Positions 23,265 through 35,106 of a DNA stretch of 64,000 nt are shown piece by piece. The position numbers were made by a program, and so were the translations under genes. The notes beneath the pieces are model-generated. The model had not been told where the DNA came from, did not search any database, and saw nothing but the letters and a program-made list of their open reading frames with translations. Within the stretch, counting starts at the first letter, position 1. Each line of letters begins with the position of its first letter. Source of the stretch: Rosa chinensis (Eukaryota; Streptophyta; Magnoliopsida; Rosales; Rosaceae). The stretch spans positions 37,880,112 through 37,944,111 of the forward strand of contig NC_037091.1 in NCBI RefSeq assembly GCF_002994745.2, read 5' to 3'.

Positions 23265-23790
23265 GATGCAATCTTGGGCCTGCTGGACCGGCTCCTCTTC
23301 CTCAGCCGTGGCCAAACCATTTTCAGTGGCTCTCCAGCTCAGCTTCCCTCGTACTTCACCGACTTCAGGTGGCCCATACCTGACTCCGAAAACAAAACCG
23401 AGTTCGCTCTAGACCTGATCCGAGAACTGGAAGGCTTCCCCGGCGGGACCCAATCCCTCGTCGAGTTCAACACGTCCTGGCAGACCATGAAGCACAGCGC
23501 TCACTACCGCTCCGCCACCGACATACGACACGTGGTTCCTCTCCAAGAAGCCATCTCCGCCGGCATTTCTTGAGGCAAGCTCGTCTCTGGCGCCACCAAC
23601 AACGACGCTAGCCCCAACTCCATGGTCCCCACCTTCGCCAACCCCATCTGGATCGAAACCGCAGTCCTCGCGAAACGCTCCATGAAAAACTCTAGATGAA
23701 TGTCGGAGCTGTTCGGAATCCGGCTCGGCGCCGTAATGGTCACCGGGTTCTTCCTCGCCACCATGTTCTGCAAGGCGTCCAAAATTTCGA
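23265..23790 (+). pseudogene. Captured fragment of an ABCG half-transporter
   Basis: The translated stretch has ILGLLDRLLFLSRGQTIFSG, TEFALDLIRELEG, GGTQSLVEFN, PLQEAISAGIS, GKLVSGATNN, SPNSMVPTFANP, IWIETAVLAKRS and ELFGIRLGAVMVTGF. These match the part of plant ABCG half-transporters (ABCG1/2/6/16/20 group, suberin and cuticle precursor export) from the end of the nucleotide-binding domain to the first membrane segment. In-frame TGA codons occur near 23572 and 23697, and the match ends abruptly after LATMFC. Parent introns are not evident. It is a fragment within the Pack-MULE with no chance of transport function. Confidence 0.9.
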
Positions 23791-24075
23791 TTGCCCCAAA
23801 AGTGTACCCATATGAGAATCTTCAAGTGGAGCTCGGCGGAGAACCATAGAGGGGTTTTGGGTTTCTTCTAATTGTGTGCTAATTCTTGTTTCAGATGTAT
23901 TTTTCTACATTTCCCTTCTTTGATATGGCTCTAAATAATGTTCTAACCCCAAAACTATGAGCATTGTATGTTTTGGATGATACCATCTTGGTTGTTTGAT
24001 AATATGCTTGGGTGAAAAAAGCTGGAGTCTTTAAAGGTGATGTTAGTGGTTTTCTGATGGGATTTGGAGACAAAG

Positions 24076-24420
24076 ATGAAATCTTTGAGTAGTGTAGGAC
24101 TTGGTTTGAGTGTGGTTTTTGGTTGCTTATTCTTAGCTCTAATTGCTGAGCTTTAGTACTTGCTGTGGTGGAAGAAGAGGTTGACCAACAGAGAGATAGA
24201 ATATGACTACAGCAGCCCATCAAAGGAGGTGTTTTACATGTTCTGCTGGAGAAGGACTTCTAAGTCTTTGAGCCACATGGCTCAAAGCCCCCAACAGCTT
24301 TGTTCTTCATTCAGAATCACAGACACACTTGTCCATGAACCAAATGCTCAGCTTCAGCTTCATATCAGAAAGAGAAAGAAAAGAATTCGAAAGCAGCTGG
24401 AAGGGGGTCAACTCCAAAAA
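24076..24420 (+). pseudogene. Captured fragment of a small plant membrane protein (uncharacterised family)
   Basis: From the ATG at 24076 the frame reads MKSLSSVGLGLSVVFGCLFL (a signal-anchor-like start), then a TAG after ALIAEL. It continues YLLWWKKRLTNREIEYDYSS, EVFYMFCWRR and SSFRITDTLVHEPNAQ. I recall this pattern (one N-terminal membrane helix, WWKKR, FYMFCW) from an uncharacterised plant family of roughly 150-200 residues. The premature TAG and the truncation at the right TIR make this a pseudogene. The DNA upstream of the ATG may include the parent's 5' UTR. Confidence 0.65.
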
Positions 24421-24622
24421 ATAAAAAATAAAAAAAAATTCGGAAGTACCAATTTTACCCCTCAAAATTTAACGGAGTTGACGGCTTTACTGTTTCTAGG
24501 TACATAAATTGGATCGGGCTTAAATTGTCAGGTACCATTTTGATATTTTTTGAAGTATAGGTATGAAAATTAATAGTCTGGAAAAGTTCAGACACTGTTT
24601 GGACGATTTTCCCAAACTTTAA

Positions 24623-25093
24623 ATATGAAACTATGAAAGGTGGAATGGGCCATATGTTCAGATTCCATACTGGAGCATTTTAGGCTGCTCTTTCTCGACC
24701 TATATATAGACGTAACGACCTCAGCTTTCCATGTTGAGCTTCTTGAGCTGAAGGCAGCTCTTCAGTTTGCAGTGTCATTGCATCATGAACGAGTTCAATT
24801 CGAGACCGATTGCCTGCAGGTCGTTCAGGCTATATAGAGTCAAGAGGAAGATGCTTCTATCTGTGGTAATGTGGTTGACGATATTCGAGCAGTGATTGCA
24901 AATTATCCTTTCTATTCTTTATCTCATGTAAACTGTCGAGCAAATAGTGTAGCTCACACCGCTCAGATGGCTTTAGTTTTACAGTTGTCACATTCGTGAC
25001 TTTTGTATGCTCCCGGATTCATTTGGGATGCCCTCTTAAGCGATCTTCATCGCTAGTTCAATGAAACTTCTTATTAAAAAAAAAAAAAAAAAA
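24623..25093 (+). pseudogene. LINE remnant 2, part B: RNase H domain and poly-A tail
   Basis: After the Pack-MULE the LINE resumes. AFHVELLELKAALQFAV holds the RNase H glutamate and VQFETDCLQVVQAI the aspartate (ETDC for the common E(S/T)D). FYSLSHVNCRANSVAHTAQM is the typical end of the domain. A stop interrupts it at 24835. The element ends with about 18 A at 25076-25093, a normal LINE tail. Confidence 0.88.
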
Positions 25094-25259
25094 GAGTCTA
25101 TTTAAATATTATAAAAATCTTAAATATAATTAAATTTATTTTTGTTGAAAAACCTAAAACTTATTATTGGGTGGGGGTGGGGATGGAGATGGGATCGCAA
25201 TACCATCTCTCCTCATTCCCAATTTGAGAAAATGAATATTGGGGGTTCCCTTTCCTGTT

Positions 25260-25660
25260 ACCCTCTTAGTCTTAAATTTATCCCTCATTAAGGTCAAATA
25301 TCTGATTGGTACCCTCCTCATTAGTCATCAATGATTCTAAAAATGACAAGATTAATCGTCAATGATCCGAAAAATGACAAGATGAGACACTAAGCTAAAC
25401 AAGATGTTGAAATAGAAAGCAAAATGAAGTTGGCTCCCTGTTAGTCTTAAATTTATCCCACATTAAGGTCAAATGTCAATGATTCCTACAATGACAAGAT
25501 TAGTTGTCAATGATCCGAAAAATGAGAAGATGAGAGAGTTAGCTCCCTAAGTGCCAGATTAGTCGTCAATGATCCGAAAAATGACAAGATGTGAGAGTAC
25601 TTACTAAACAAGATGTTGAAATTTGTTAAAATAGAAAGCAAATGAAGTGGAATGAAAAAT
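25260..25660. repeat. Cluster of imperfect repeats around GTCAATGATCCGAAAAATGA
   Basis: GTCAATGATCCGAAAAATGA followed by (C/G)AAGATG occurs at about 25360, 25507 and 25568, with a related copy at 25328. A longer unit, CTTAAATTTATCCC plus CATTAAGGTCAAAT, occurs at about 25270 and 25446, and AAACAAGATGTTGAAAT at about 25398 and 25606. The pattern is a partly duplicated block, not a clean satellite. Confidence 0.75.
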
Positions 25661-25899
25661 ACCCGAGCAAAAGGTTTTAACCACGATTGTTATCGATTCT
25701 ACATTGTCTATTGGTCATAGTTCTTAAGAAACAAAACTTTCTTCGAATGAACATATATTGTCTCTAACATATATAATTTGAAAGTATTAGAATAAGTGAA
25801 AATTGTCCATTCTTTTTACAGTTTTAACAGTATTAGTTTTTCTTAGAAAACTAATATGTATTGTAATATTGTTTGATACGAAGATCATCACCACCACTA

Positions 25900-26132
25900 T
25901 GCCACAGTTCAGGCCCCTCTAATATGCAGGCAATTGGAAGTCTTGGCCGTAATGCTAAAGGAAAAGCTCATTTTAGCGAACCAATATTAATTTTGACGAC
26001 ATGTTGTTAATTATTGTTTATGTTTGCAGACCGGCTAATACAGTGGCGCGTGAACTCGCCCAGTCAAAATACTCCCATATTTATTTGGCATCCTTTTAAG
26101 CGACACCAATCGCTAGCTAATTATTAAAAAAA
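25900..26132 (+). pseudogene. Third LINE fragment: 3' end only
   Basis: Near 26030 the sequence gives RPANTVARELAQ, the C-terminal RNase H signature of plant LINEs. A stop, the same GCATCCTTTTAAGCGA-type tail seen in LINE remnant 2, and about ten A at 26124-26133 follow. The piece is about 230 bp long and badly decayed at its 5' side. Confidence 0.6.
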
Positions 26133-26254
26133 AAAGATATGATTAAACATCGCTATTATATCTCTTTTTTGTTATTGAACTGTAACATTGTTATATATGT
26201 TGAAAGTCTTAAAATATACATATTACGGTTATTACCTAACGATCGGATAAACTT

Positions 26255-26476
26255 CAATGAGTATTAGTTTTAGTAAATTCTATATCTAGAAAACTTGTAT
26301 TCAAGCAACTTATCTAACTGTGATAATATTAGTATGGATCATATCATTCAAAGTTGGCTTATCTACAATGAGTATTAGTTTTAGTAAATTCTATATCTAG
26401 AAAACTTGTATTCAAGCAACTTATCTAACTGTGATAATATTAGTATGGATCATATCATTCAAAGTTGGCTTATCTA
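26255..26476. repeat. Perfect 111-bp tandem duplication upstream of the STP gene
   Basis: Bases 26255-26365 and 26366-26476 are identical along all 111 positions, starting CAATGAGTATTAGTTTTAG and ending GTTGGCTTATCTA. The second copy ends 265 bp before the STP start codon, so the duplication lies in its likely promoter. Full identity implies a very recent event or an assembly duplication. Confidence 0.95.
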
Positions 26477-26741
26477 AATATATCCTTTAATTAACCAAGT
26501 AGAGTAACAAGCATGAAACTGCATAGAATTTGTTAGTGACCAACGTACAGATCGAACTGACTAACTGATCATGTTCATATTCAGTTGCCTTGATGTTGTC
26601 TACTATTTATGAACCCTCAAGCAAGCACCTCGATCATGTCACCGAGTTAGTCGATTATCATCTTCTTCAGCTTTCATTAGGTCGTAAGCCTAGTAATTTG
26701 CAAGTCTTAATATTGTTACTCAGCTTCTGTAAGAAGAAATC

Positions 26742-28872
26742 ATGGCAGGGGGTTTTGGAGCGGCAACAGGGGGCAAAGAATTCGAAGCGAAGATCACCAC
26801 ACTCGTGATCATTTCTTGCATAATGGCCGCTACTGGGGGCCTTATGTTTGGCTACGATGTTGGCATTTCAGGTACGTGGTTGGGTGACTTCCATTCGAGG
26901 AGCTCTTGCTAGCAAACTCATGTAGTAATTTATTTGAACTTGTTGATGCATGCAGGGGGTGTTACATCGATGCCCGAATTTCTGAAGGAGTTCTTTCCAG
27001 TTGTCTATAAAAATCAACAAATTCCAGGACTTGCAGGAAATTACTGCAAATACGATAATCAAGGGCTGCAATTGTTCACATCTTCATTGTATCTTGCTGC
27101 TTTAATATCAACCTTCTTTGCGTCATACACAACTAAAACACTAGGTCGAAAGATTACCATGTTGATTGCTGGGAATTTATTTTTAGTTGGAACAGCATTT
27201 AATGCTGCAGCTGTGAACCTTCCAATGCTTATTGTTGGGAGGCTTTTACTTGGTTGTGGAGTTGGTTTTGCTAACCAGGTTTCTTAGTTAATCTTTATCT
27301 CATACAGTCATACTTCTACCAATGCTTGCTTACTTTTACTCAAGTTTCAGACACTAGAGTTATTAATTTATTTGCAAACCTTTTTTTGTATACCAGGCAA
27401 TTCCACTATTTCTTTCTGAGATTGCACCCACAAGAATTCGTGGGGCACTCAATATACTCTTCCAGCTCAATATCACCATTGGCATTCTTGTTGCAAACTT
27501 GATCAATTACGGTACAGCGAAGTAAGCAAGCTCACTTCTCCCTATATAATTGGAATATAACATTTTTTTTTTAAGAGGAGCGGGAATAGGACTAACTCAA
27601 CGTCCTACCCCTAAGTTTTATTGAATGTAAAGTAAACACAGAAAGGCTGGTTTTAATTAACTCAATATATACATGGAAAATTAACTCAATAGGAGCCTAG
27701 CTGATAAAAATTAGTTTTCATTACAATCTACCAGCATAAGTCATCCTTCATTATCTTTACTTTATATTCGTTTTTAACATATAATTGTTAGTGACTAACA
27801 AGTTTTGTGCCCACTAGACTTGCACACGGATATGGATGGAGAATATCGTTGGGTTTGGCTGGGATTCCGGCACTTCTGTTAACCGTGGGGTCTCTTATGG
27901 TGGTAGACACTCCTAACAGTTTGATCGCACGAGGTAAATTGGAGGAAGGAAAAGCAATTCTTAGAAGGATTCGTGGTGCTGATAATGTTGATCCAGAATA
28001 CTCAGAAATTGTTGAGGCAAGTCGTGCGGCCGCAGAAGTGAAAAATCCTTTCCAAAATCTCCTTAAGCGAAGGAATAGGCCTACTCTGGTCATTGCAATT
28101 ATGATGCAGGTCATACAATTTGATTTCAATTCCCTTGTTAGAAAAACAATACTATACAATTTACAGTCTCTAAAACTTAACACATGTTACTGTTATTTTG
28201 GTATAGATCTTCCAACAATTCACAGGCATCAACGCTATCATGTTTTATGCTCCAGTTTTGTTCCAGACCTTGGGATTTAAGAGTGATGCTTCCCTATACT
28301 CAGCTGTTATAACTGGACTAGTCAATGTCCTCTCAACTCTTGTATCAGTCGTCTTTGTGGATAAAGCTGGTCGCCGAATGCTTTTGATCGAAGCTGGGGT
28401 TCAAATGTTCCTTTCTCAAATGGGAGTTGCAATAGTGATGGGACTCAAAGTTAAGGATCATTCAAACAACCTCGGACATGGCTTGGGAGTTCTTGTGTTG
28501 GTTTTCGTATGCAGCTTTGTGGCATCATTTGCATGGTCGTGGGGACCTCTTGGGTGGTTGATCCCTAGTGAGACATTCGCCGTTGAAGCTCGCTCTGCTG
28601 GCCAAAGTGTGGCTGTTAGTACTAACATGCTCTTCACATTTGTCATAGCACAGGCCTTCCTCTCAATGCTGTGTCACATGAAGTTTGGGATATTTATTTT
28701 CTTCTCGGGTTGGGTCTTGGTCATGACACTCTTTGCGATCTTCTTTATTCCTGAGACCAAGAATATCCCCATTGATGAGATGAATGATCAAGTGTGGAAG
28801 AAACACTGGTATTGGAAAAGATACATGGATGACTTCCAAGATGGACCAAATGGAAAATATCCTCAAGTTTAA
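26742..28872 (+). CDS. STP: Monosaccharide/H+ symporter of the STP family (five exons)
   Basis: Exons are 26742-26871, 26956-27278, 27397-27521, 27818-28109 and 28207-28872. All introns are GT-AG and phases agree, giving 511 residues, the normal STP length. STPs import hexoses with protons across the plasma membrane. The major facilitator fold is clear. [18 protein letters not shown] in the first membrane helix includes Asp40, the likely proton site by analogy with STP10. NYC (Cys74) and the cysteine in SMLCHMKF are the probable lid-domain disulfide pair. The linker has the PNSLI motif, [19 protein letters not shown] is in helix 7, and [17 protein letters not shown] and [11 protein letters not shown] are present. 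The N-terminus starts MAGGF, as in many STPs. The closest Arabidopsis paralogue cannot be named from sight. No damage is seen, so the gene looks functional. Confidence 0.97.
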
Positions 28873-30000
28873 TACATCGTAACTACTTGTGGCAGCTATA
28901 AAGCGCAAAAAATTCGTTAATTAACTTCTAGGAAATTCTTCATTCAACTCAAGTCACTTCGCAGTGCATGCTTGCTGCGTTTCGAAGGCTTTATAATACT
29001 TGTAGCTTGATTTGACTGATTATTGTTTTTGAGTTTCATTCTTTCTTCAGTTGGTTTCTAGTATTTTCTACTCTCACGTCCTCGTTTATAGAATGTGCAA
29101 TAAGCCATATAGTCCCATGAGACTCTAATGAAGACCTTAAAATAAGGACTTTGTGAGAACTTTTAAATCAACGGTTTGATAAAATATGTGTTGTAGAATT
29201 AAAATTGAGACAACTCATCTAACAGCTAATCTAAAAGTCCACGTACAGTGAGTCCTCATTGAAGTCTCATGTCAACTAATATTTCCTAATGTTATGTAGT
29301 TTTGAACTTTTTAGGTTATTTAAAATAACAATTCCAGGTTCAAATGTAGTGAATACAACTTTAATTTATATTGAATAAAAAAAATTTGAGGTAAATTTCA
29401 TTTTACATCCATGACCTTTATATTAAAAGTGTGGGATGAGTAGGGAAGGGACAATGGTGTTTAAACAACCCTCAAAATTACTCTTCTCGACGATTTACAT
29501 GAGTAGAATTGTATAAGTCTAAAATTCCAGTAATCAAAAGAAATTAGGGACAAAATCTAAATAAAAGGCATGAATTTAATTTAGCAACGATATATCAATA
29601 CAACCGGGAAAAGAGAGAGATAACTAGTCAAGGTTAGTTGTAAGACACTAGGACTTTCACTTAAGGCCACAAATTTTTTAAGGACCTTTTTATATATTGA
29701 GAATGTGAATTCTACGTGAGAAAATAGAGACATTGCTTATGAGTTTTTAAAAATTTAGGTCAACTCCATCAATTATCAATTGGTTTTGCTTGAGAAGCCC
29801 ATATATTATCATGGTATGTATTAGGGATAGGTTATCCCATATGTGCATGATTTTGCGGTCACACGGGCTCCATGTTACTCAATATTAGTTCTCCACGTGT
29901 ATAGTTTAAAATTTGCCACACGTGCGCGGCGATGAGATTATGAATATGTGAAAACATAGGAAATTCAGCCAACTAGAGTTAGTCATTTAGCTTAATTAGG
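28873..30000. other. Intergenic DNA downstream of the STP gene
   Basis: This holds the STP 3' UTR and AT-rich sequence with no recognisable coding frame. The stretch from 29390 to 29500 resembles one arm of a small element, but I could not find its partner. Confidence 0.55.
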
Positions 30001-30008
30001 GTTAGTCT

Positions 30009-30330
30009 GGGATTGCTGTGACTTAAAAAAAAAAAAAAAAAAAAACTGCTGCTGCTGTGTTGTGAGAATAATCAGATGAGAATTAAAACAGTTTCGTGTT
30101 TGGTAAATTATATTTTTAAAAGTAATGTCAGTACATAAAACAACTTCAGAGCGTATTTTGATCCGCAGTAGCTTCTAAAAGCAACCTCTGGGCTGCTTCT
30201 AAAATCTGCTGCCAGTGACCTATAACTTTCAATTAAATAAAACTGCTTTTTATTTATTTGCCAAACACAATAAAATCTAAAATTTTAAACAAAAGATGAT
30301 TTTTTTTTAAACGCGAAGCAATCCCAAAGC
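30009..30330. mobile_element. Small inverted-repeat element (MITE, hAT-like)
   Basis: GGGATTGCTGTGACTT at 30009 faces AAGCAATCCCAAAGC at the right end. Subterminal CGTGTTTGGTAAA and TTTGCCAAACAC are also inverted. The flanks GTTAGTCT (30001-30008) and CTTAGTCT (30331-30338) agree at 7 of 8 bases, which suits a hAT-type TSD. It includes 22 A around 30025-30046 and CTG repeats. No ORF is present. Confidence 0.65.
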
Positions 30331-30338
30331 CTTAGTCT

Positions 30339-31953
30339 ATTTTGCGCTCAAGTAGAGTTCTCGAAAAATAAATTATCATTATCTTTTATATCAAGAATTC
30401 AAGATGATTGAAGAATTATTTCTCAAAAAAAAAAAAAAAAAGATTATTGAAGAATTAACTGCTTTAACAGCTAATTAGCATATTAATAAAACTAGCGTCA
30501 GCTCTTGTAAAACCGAGTTGAATTCGAATTTTTATTCAGAAGCATCCTATATGACAGGCTATGTGAACTCAGGGGAAAGGGCAATGCTAGTTATCTCTTG
30601 ATCTCTTTTCTTTTCTAACATAAATCACATCTACTTAGATTTTCCCTTTGGAGGACTTTTCTATATATAATTCTCCAAACACATGTATTGTTTTAAAAAG
30701 AATGGAGTTTAGAGCTTAGTATCAAGAATTGTTGTGTACTACATTCTTCCTCCTTCCTCCATCCTACTTGGGTGCCAAGTATCCGCACAGTAAATAATTT
30801 CTTATATTGCGAAGATAATTAAAGACCTAAACTATGTGTACGTAGTTTTAATTACTGAACTGTATTCCAAGCTAGACAGTAAAAAAGACAACGTACTCAC
30901 AGTTATTAGATTTAGAAATCTAATATAACGAGGCAGAAAATTCTATAGTATATACATGTATGTCATACACATGAATTTGCAAATATGATAATACATTATA
31001 AGTAATGTGTGAGTCATTTTTTATATAACCTTAGTTCTATTAGAGGTCAACCTTATTACAATTTTGTGAATAAATTTGTTAGCAATACCTTAAATTAGTT
31101 CAATTATATGTAATTAGTGTAAAACAAATGTGATAAAGTTGTAGTCAATATAGTAAATTTGATTCAATTGGCCCTAAAATAAAATGTTTGATAAACATCT
31201 CAACATAAACAACCCCATCAAAAAAACTCCCATAAATATCATCTTTTGATAAACTCCGACGAATACAAGCATGATAAACATCAATATAATGTGTCATCTG
31301 GCCAGATGTCAAAGGCCAGCCCTAATATGCGGTGGAATCCATGGAATATGTTCAGAAACCATAGGATATGTGAATGTAATTAATGTCTCCCAGCTCATAG
31401 CTTCGATTTGCGTCCATTAATTTGTGGTATAACAATTATTATCGTTACAAATTGACTCTAATTTTATTTTAGCTAAAATAAAATTAAAATAAAGGTTCTT
31501 TTGGTCTAATAATGAAAAATAAAATAAAAACTAAGGTTGAAGAAATGGTCGGTGACATAAAATATACATGGCATTTATTAGGCTTTCTGGGGTTTAGAAA
31601 TGCTGAAATGGTGTGGATCTTGGCTCTGTTGAGCTTTAATGTCAAAAGTCATAACAACAACCCACTAATGGCTTCTGGTATTTTCTTTATTTGTTTGACC
31701 AGTTTTGGTCCAAAACCATTGAAATGATATGTAGAGCTGAATATAAAACAAATATTAGGTAAAGAGAAGATTCTGTAATATTCAATTTAAGATTTAAAAT
31801 TTGGTGTATGGATTTCTCAATCTATTATTTTCCAGAATGTCAATGGATGGTACGTGTTAGCCGGAATTCCAAATCTAGTTTTAAAATGTTAAGGAATGTT
31901 GACTTCAAAGTTGCACAGATTAGGCCTCTATGAACTAATGTGTGCTCTTATCT
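30339..31953. other. Intergenic DNA with no recognised gene
   Basis: AT-rich sequence with an A-run near 30426-30441. The short frame at 31512-31727 has no recognisable feature and atypical composition for a gene. Confidence 0.55.
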
Positions 31954-31962
31954 CTATTAAGA

Positions 31963-32520
31963 AGGCAAAAAATCATTAATAGTCACTGAATTTTGACTAA
32001 CTCACCTCACGTTTTACATTATCTTACACTTAACTCACTGACATTTCAAAAATATCACTTAACTCACCTCACGTTTTACATTATCTTACACTTAACTCAC
32101 TGTCGTTAAATTTTCCATTAGAAACCATAAAAATTGAGGGTATATTTGTGAAAACACTTAAAAATACATTTCCAACTTAAGAAAAAATTTCTAGATTTAT
32201 TAGTTCTTTTTATCAAACATTTTTTTTAAATTTCTGAAATTCTTAATAAAAAAGATTTTTTTTTTATTTGAAAATATGATTTGAAAAAATATATATTTGT
32301 CATTTTTTCTTCAGGAAAAAAAATTTTCAAGTTAGAAATGTATTTTTTAGTGTTTAGACATATATACCCTCAATTTTAATGGCTTCTAATGGTAGAATTA
32401 ACGGCAGTGAGTTATATGAAAGACGGATGTAAAAATAAGTGAGTTAAGTGATATTGTTGAAAATACAGTGAGTTAATTGTAGAACATGTCATAACTCAGT
32501 GACCATTTGTAATATTTTCC
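31963..32520. mobile_element. MULE-type MITE with near-perfect 9-bp target duplication
   Basis: The left arm reads AATAGTCACTGAATT, TAACTCACTG and AAAATTGAGGGTATAT. The right arm is its complement (ATATATACCCTCAATTTT, CAGTGAGTTA, AACTCAGTGACCATTT). The arms span about 240 bp each, so the element is nearly all TIR. CTATTAAGA (31954-31962) and CTATTAATA (32521-32529) differ at one base. The left arm carries an internal duplication (CACCTCACGTTTTACATTATC occurs near 32001 and near 32065). Confidence 0.8.
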
Positions 32521-32529
32521 CTATTAATA

Positions 32530-34708
32530 AAGCGAGGAGTTGGTTTTACTGTTTTTTTTTTTTCAAACTTCTGAAATTGTCCATGGTTTGATTGACGTGA
32601 AAGATAACAAGGAGGGTTAACTAAAAGGCTTAATTGTTTTTTTAGGGTGGATGATCTGAAAATCATCAATCGTAAAACAAGAATTACGGCACAAGTTTCT
32701 CAAAGTACTAATTAGCTGTAGTTGAAAATTAGATGCAATTAGTCTTCCAAAGAGCTTGAATTAGGCACCTTAATTTGTTGTATTTGTACCATCCACACTA
32801 GCAGCAAGACTTGTTTATTGTTAGATCTTCTATTTAGAGTTTGCTAACTGCTTTTCTACCTAATTGGTAATCCAGGTTCTTTGAAAACAAAGACAATCAT
32901 TTTCTCTGAATACTAATACTTCAGTCATACAAATTGAGAATAACAATTACCATTTCGATCATAATTTGGTTAGGGCTGGATCTATAATTAGGTTAGGTCA
33001 AAGTTCATCGATGATTCGATGTTATTATAAAGGGTGGGTGTGCAAATTTATATGTGGAGTAAACGTTGGTTTCAGGCAAATCTAAGTGATCCTGCTGATG
33101 CATATAAGTATGATTAGGCAAGAGGCATGAGAGAGTACTATGCTTTAACATGCAAATGTTTCCTATGTTAGGTCGGGCTGATATGATAATTAAGATTATT
33201 GAAACGTTGTTGATGATCATTGATTATAGCCTTATAGGACCAATGGTACTATACATTAAATGACGGGTCGAGATTTCGGGATACCATCCTCCCCGTTAAA
33301 GATTATACAAACTAACTATGATGTTTGTCATACATATATTTTACTTTTGGACGATTTCCTTTACAATGATATTGATAATAAATTTGTTCACAAACTTTTA
33401 TCAAGATTGTAGATAAAATAATTATCTTTAATAGAACTACAAGAAAAGAATTGCGTCATCATAATGACAACAAATTTATTCTGACATCGAGGTACATGTG
33501 TGTACTGTAAAATTTCTCTAAATTTTTTTTTACCATTATTTGTTATTTATATAAATTTAGCATACAATACATATACATACTTCTACAATCAACTAAGAAA
33601 AACAAATGAGAACAAGACCCCAATTAGTGGCCATTTTAAATTTTAGTACCTCACTTTTCAAAACTATGCCTTTAGTACCTCATATTTTCAGCCCAATCTA
33701 ACATTCATACATGTCATTCATGACGACGTTAACTCTCACGTCAAATAGTAATTTTTTATAGATATTTTTTGTCATTTCCACGATGAGAATCATGTCGGAT
33801 TGAGCTTTCAAGAAATCACCATCCTCCAAGTAATCCAATGCATGCATCTAATTATGCCACATCAACCCAAGTAATCCAATGCAGTTTTTGAACTCATGAC
33901 ATTTTTACCTATGATCTAGCTAGCTATCTAGATAGCAAAGAGAGTCGTAGGCTCGTAGCCTGAGTAACCAAGGCATGTATAATGTCATTATCTTGGGATC
34001 AAATCATGCCCAGCAGGATTAACATGCGTGAGACAGACTGAACTACTAAACAAGGAATGAAGGAAAGAGAGGGAGAGAGGGAGAGAGAGAGAGAGCAGGT
34101 TAGTTTGGCTTGTTTGTTTGTTTGCCCAGAAATAACTGCGTAATTTAGTGAGATGATGACCCAGCAACAGCAACCTCCATCTTCCTCCACACAATCCACG
34201 CCCTTCCCTTGCGACTAGATTAGACTGAGCCCATATTTTCAAAGACTAGCTTTACTTTCCGCTGTCTTATCATAAATTATTTCACTAAACTTTCTTTCGG
34301 ATACTAATAATATTCACCGACACAAAACAAGACAAAATAACGCAGCAGCAATATAGGCCTCTTTTTTCTTTTTTACCCTCCTCTTTAATCATGTCTTTGT
34401 CAGTTAAATGATTGCCATTGGGATTGCTCTTTGACTGCATACCAGTGATCATTACCTACTGTAGATCTGCAGTGGGTTTGGCCAATTATCTCAGCCTTCG
34501 ACTTTGCTTGAGGTAATTTTATCAAAATCTCAAATTCAGAAAAATTAGAACACATGCATTGTCATTGACCGTAGAACAATTTAGTAGACCAGCTCACAGC
34601 AATTATAAATTAGCTCTTTCTTCTTTTTAATTTTAGACTAACTTAAAATTACGCTGAGAGTCTATATACCAATAATAAAACCAGTACGTATCTATATAGA
34701 TAGATCAT
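32530..34708. other. Intergenic DNA with no recognised gene
   Basis: No coding sequence is recognised. A stretch at 33620-33740 with two TTTAGTACCTCA words resembles one arm of a long-TIR element whose partner is missing. A GA-rich microsatellite lies at 34066-34095. Confidence 0.55.
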
Positions 34709-35080
34709 ATCCAGAGCGATGCCTTCAGAGCGAGGTTAGGGTTTATGGTCACTTTTAGGTCGCATTTCCACATCTCGACCGTTCAGTTTTTAGCTACTAA
34801 TGTATAGATCATCTCTGCAAAATTTCAACCAAATTGATTGTCGTTAAGCCATTGATAACTCCCTTAAAGCTAGTACGGTTTAGGTTGGATAGATTCAGTT
34901 CGTCCATTGGTTTAAGTGAGTTAGATACCTTAAAGATCTTCAATTTGGCTAAAATTTTGCATATATAATCTATACATTAGTACCTAAAAACAGAACGGTC
35001 GAGATGTAGATATGAGACCAAAAAGTGACCCTAAACCCTAACCTCGCTCTGAAATTTCAAAGCGATGCCTTGCTCTGGAT
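34709..35080. mobile_element. Foldback-type MITE of 372 bp
   Basis: ATCCAGAGC opens and GCTCTGGAT closes the element. Inner arms pair over most of their length: AGAGCGAGGTTAGGGTTTA against TAAACCCTAACCTCGCTCT, ATCTCGACCGTTC against GAACGGTCGAGAT, and TACTAATGTATAGAT against ATCTATACATTAGTA. No ORF fits. A target duplication could not be settled because both flanks are rich in CTATATAGA. Confidence 0.8.
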
Positions 35081-35106
35081 AAAATCTGTCTATATAGAAT
35101 AGTTTA

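Larger units (their letters stand above)
22930..24613. mobile_element. Pack-MULE with perfect 9-bp target duplication
   Basis: The ends GGGAAAATCGTCCAAACA (22930) and its complement (ending 24613) belong to inverted repeats of about 140 bp. Both include TGTCTGAACTTTTCC, TTCATACCTATACTTC, ATTTTGATATT and GTACCTGACAATTTAAGCCC words. AAACTTTAA flanks both sides (22921-22929 and 24614-24622), which gives the 9-bp TSD expected of Mutator-like elements. No transposase is present. The 1684-bp element carries pieces of at least two host genes, both on the plus strand. Its insertion splits the RNase H region of LINE remnant 2, so it is younger than that LINE. Confidence 0.95.

Noticed and set aside
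4556..28872. Idea of a sugar-transport gene cluster (SWEET, epimerase, STP)
   Set aside because: The genes are 20 kb apart, separated by transposons, in different orientations, with no shared promoter or repeated unit. Chance neighbourhood is enough.
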